Shown piece after piece: positions 27,645 to 29,035 of a stretch of DNA of 29,035 nucleotides. Numbering within the stretch: position 1 is the stretch's first letter; each line of letters starts with the position of its first letter. Both the position numbers and the translations under genes were made by a program. The notes beneath the pieces are model-generated. The model was given only the letters and a program-made list of their open reading frames with translations, had not been told where the DNA came from and ran no database searches. Origin of the DNA: a virus. The stretch spans positions 1 through 29,035 of the IMG/VR virus record IMGVR_UViG_3300043568_001008; one strand, given 5' to 3'.

Positions 27645-28123
27645 ACAACGGAGTTTTCCTTAAGGTCACGGGGAACCAAGAACAAAGACCGCAGTGGGAA
27701 CAATTTATAACTGATGATCACGGAACAGATCTCCATCCGGAAATTGGTTTGGCAAGATTTGTAGAGGTTTATAAAGACCGAATAACTTCGGTGAAGACAA
27801 ACATACAAGAATTAGCCGACTTAGAGGTGATCATACTTCAGATCCGAGCACTGTCAAATTTGGTTGGCAATGTGAAACTATATACCGTTAAGGACAAGTA
27901 TATCTATGCCAGAACAAATTTCTACAGAAGCGATAACGAGATCAATGAACTTCGTATTCTAATAGACCCAATAGACCTCTACTTCCCGAACGGCACAGTG
28001 GATCCTCAGATATTGTTTGGCAATGAGGACTTTATGAAGAAGGTGTATTACAAGTTAAGGACATGTATGTTAGAAACTATCATAGAGAATGTGGATAACT
28101 TTACTAAAATATATTCTAACTAA
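27632..28123 (+). CDS. Protein of unknown function with spacer motifs in its coding sequence
   Basis: 163 residues, MGKLNNGVFLKVTGNQEQR at the start; hydrophobic helices and strands in the middle (LADLEVIILQIRALSNLVG) and YFPNGTVDPQILFGNED near the end. Not recognised. The coding sequence carries TTGGTTTGGCA (27744), a looser TTTGGTTGGCA (27859) and a full GATATTGTTTGGCA (28009-28022), the last preceded by GGCACAGTGGATCCTCA, similar to the flank of the intergenic copy at 23868. A DnaA box (28090) and the start of the next promoter overlap its end. The frame is open and protein-like, so I call it a gene, with a mixed origin possible. Confidence 0.68.
   Translation: MGKLNNGVFLKVTGNQEQRPQWEQFITDDHGTDLHPEIGLARFVEVYKDRITSVKTNIQELADLEVIILQIRALSNLVGNVKLYTVKDKYIYARTNFYRSDNEINELRILIDPIDLYFPNGTVDPQILFGNEDFMKKVYYKLRTCMLETIIENVDNFTKIYSN
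28090..28098 (+). promoter_or_regulatory. Perfect DnaA box inside the end of a gene
   Basis: TGTGGATAA, continuing as CTTTACTAAAATATATTCTAA, nearly the same ~30-bp segment as at 21709 and related to 17567. Confidence 0.6.
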
Positions 28124-28124
28124 A

Positions 28125-28156
28125 TTTGGTATATACGAATAAACGATTTAACTTTA
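28125..28156 (+). promoter_or_regulatory. Bacteroidota-type promoter
   Basis: TTTG (28125-28128), 20 bp, TAACTTTA (28149-28156). There is no terminator or repeat spacer between it and the preceding gene, unlike the other early promoters. Confidence 0.7.
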
Positions 28157-28181
28157 TCCCCATAAACTAAACTAAATTAAA

Positions 28182-28805
28182 ATGAATCAAATTACTCTCT
28201 CCGAAAATGTAATGGTGTCTGACCCTTGTTATACACCCGACACTTGGTGTCAAACCAAATTAAATAATGTATTACCCGGTAAGTACAATGTCGAGGTAGA
28301 TAAACACGACGAAGGAACAGGTTGGGGTGTACGAGTGTCAAGTATTACAGTAATCCACGAGGATTATACTGATACTGATGATTGGGAACAACACAGTGAA
28401 TGTGGTGTTGACTCAGGTCAGTGTGGAATCTTTTGTATGACAAGTTACCGTAATGATGAAATGTCTGTAGGTATTACAACACCCACACTTGATAACCCAT
28501 TTGTATTACCTTACAATGATAAGGGAGGTGATATGTGGTATGAGAAGATGTGTCACTTCACACTACATAAAGATCAGTGGGGTTTGTATGACACAGGTGT
28601 GGTATCCTCATCAGGTATCGGGGATGGTCAATATCCTTTGGATGTAATGATGGATGGAGATAAGATTGTCGGGATGAGGATTACATATCTTGGGAACTCC
28701 GACGAGGACCTCTTAGATGAGGGTGATTGTTGTGGGGTATGTGGAGGTGAGTTAGAATCCGACGGGGAATGTGTTTATTGTTGTGACGAATCAAAAGATA
28801 AATAA
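28182..28805 (+). CDS. Conserved phage-type protein with C-terminal zinc ribbon
   Basis: 207 residues. SDPCYTPDTWC near the start, KHDEGTGWGVRVSSITV, GVDSGQCGIFCM, VVSSSGIGDGQYPLDVMM form a set I recall from uncharacterised phage and bacterial proteins (SDPCY ... VDSGQ.GIF ... SSGxGDGxY). The final 30 residues add a Cys-rich knot, CCGVCGGELESDGECVYCC, a likely zinc ribbon. Function unknown. It is followed by the next gene after 1 nt. Confidence 0.82.
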   Translation: MNQITLSENVMVSDPCYTPDTWCQTKLNNVLPGKYNVEVDKHDEGTGWGVRVSSITVIHEDYTDTDDWEQHSECGVDSGQCGIFCMTSYRNDEMSVGITTPTLDNPFVLPYNDKGGDMWYEKMCHFTLHKDQWGLYDTGVVSSSGIGDGQYPLDVMMDGDKIVGMRITYLGNSDEDLLDEGDCCGVCGGELESDGECVYCCDESKDK

Positions 28806-28806
28806 T

Positions 28807-29035
28807 ATGAACTACAATTCAAGGGAAGAAGTAAAGAACTTAAGAATCAAGTTCTGTAATGAGATAGAGAATCTATTTCAAGTTGGTCAGACCATAGAGT
28901 TTACCAACCCGTTCACAGTGTATGTAACGGAGGAGAATGAATTTGATTCCTCAATGATTAAGGTACCATACATAGTTAAGACAATGTCTGATGGGCAGTA
29001 CTTTACAGGTACCACACCATATGGGGATGAGTTCG
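28807..29035 (+). CDS. Partial gene at the right edge, unknown function
   Basis: Open from the ATG at 28807 to the window end, 76 residues. It starts MNYNSREEVKNLRIKFCNE and continues with GQTIEFTNPFTVYVTEENE and VPYIVKTMSDGQYFTG. Beta-rich; not recognised. It begins 1 nt after the zinc-ribbon protein's stop, so it is in the same operon. Confidence 0.7.
   Translation, partial: MNYNSREEVKNLRIKFCNEIENLFQVGQTIEFTNPFTVYVTEENEFDSSMIKVPYIVKTMSDGQYFTGTTPYGDEF

Noticed and set aside
1-29035. tRNA or rRNA genes
   Set aside because: I saw no cloverleaf-compatible segments or conserved tRNA boxes on either strand, though a by-eye scan could miss an atypical one.

Overview
The window looks like part of a large, AT-rich tailed-phage genome, probably a T4-like myovirus infecting a member of the Bacteroidota. 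The host call rests on promoters of the Bacteroidota primary-sigma type (TTTG, about 20 bp, TAnnTTTG or close variants) in front of most right-hand genes and one left-hand gene, plus a near absence of Shine-Dalgarno sites. The phage call rests on HNH and Vsr-like nucleases, virion-type cell-wall enzymes, DUF932, Api92-like and ParB-like proteins, and many short tightly packed genes of unknown function. No capsid, tail or terminase gene is visible, so the T4-like assignment is an inference.

Layout. (1) 1-17.3 kb is mostly leftward. At least eleven proteins here, otherwise unrelated, start with one of two short leaders: [IVLM][ST]E-x-Q-L-x-x-[LIM]-(I/V)-x-E or MKLxDIxxE. Both contain (I/L)xE tripeptides like those cut by T4-type prohead proteases and resemble T4 capsid-targeting sequences. 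Nearly all these genes have TATTTATA 3-7 nt before the start codon. The bodies behind the leaders include a glucosaminidase, a peptidoglycan-binding protein, an alpha/beta-hydrolase-like protein, an ADP-ribosyltransferase-like protein and two zinc-finger/Vsr-like nucleases. I infer a set of late proteins packaged in the virion. (2) 2.3-5.0 kb is a rightward SGNH-cupin-HldE kinase-HldD epimerase operon for heptose/surface-sugar chemistry. (3) 5.3-6.8 kb is a predicted lipoprotein with its own host-type promoter. (4) 16.2-17.3 kb is an untagged HNH homing-type endonuclease.

(5) 17.3-17.64 kb is a divergent strand switch with G/C homopolymer tracts and two perfect DnaA boxes, a candidate replication origin or control region. 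(6) 17.64-29 kb is entirely rightward: small early-type genes in cassettes, each with a host-type promoter and a GNRA/UNCG-loop terminator. The 240-520 bp spacers between cassettes carry about 25-30 copies of TTG(T/A)TTGGCA in both orientations, often 50-55 bp apart, with GTATTACA and, next to the promoter, TTAACA-N5-TTAACA. I do not recognise this cis-acting system.

The two strongest leads are the leader-tagged late protein set with its TATTTATA box, and the spacer repeat grammar of the early region.
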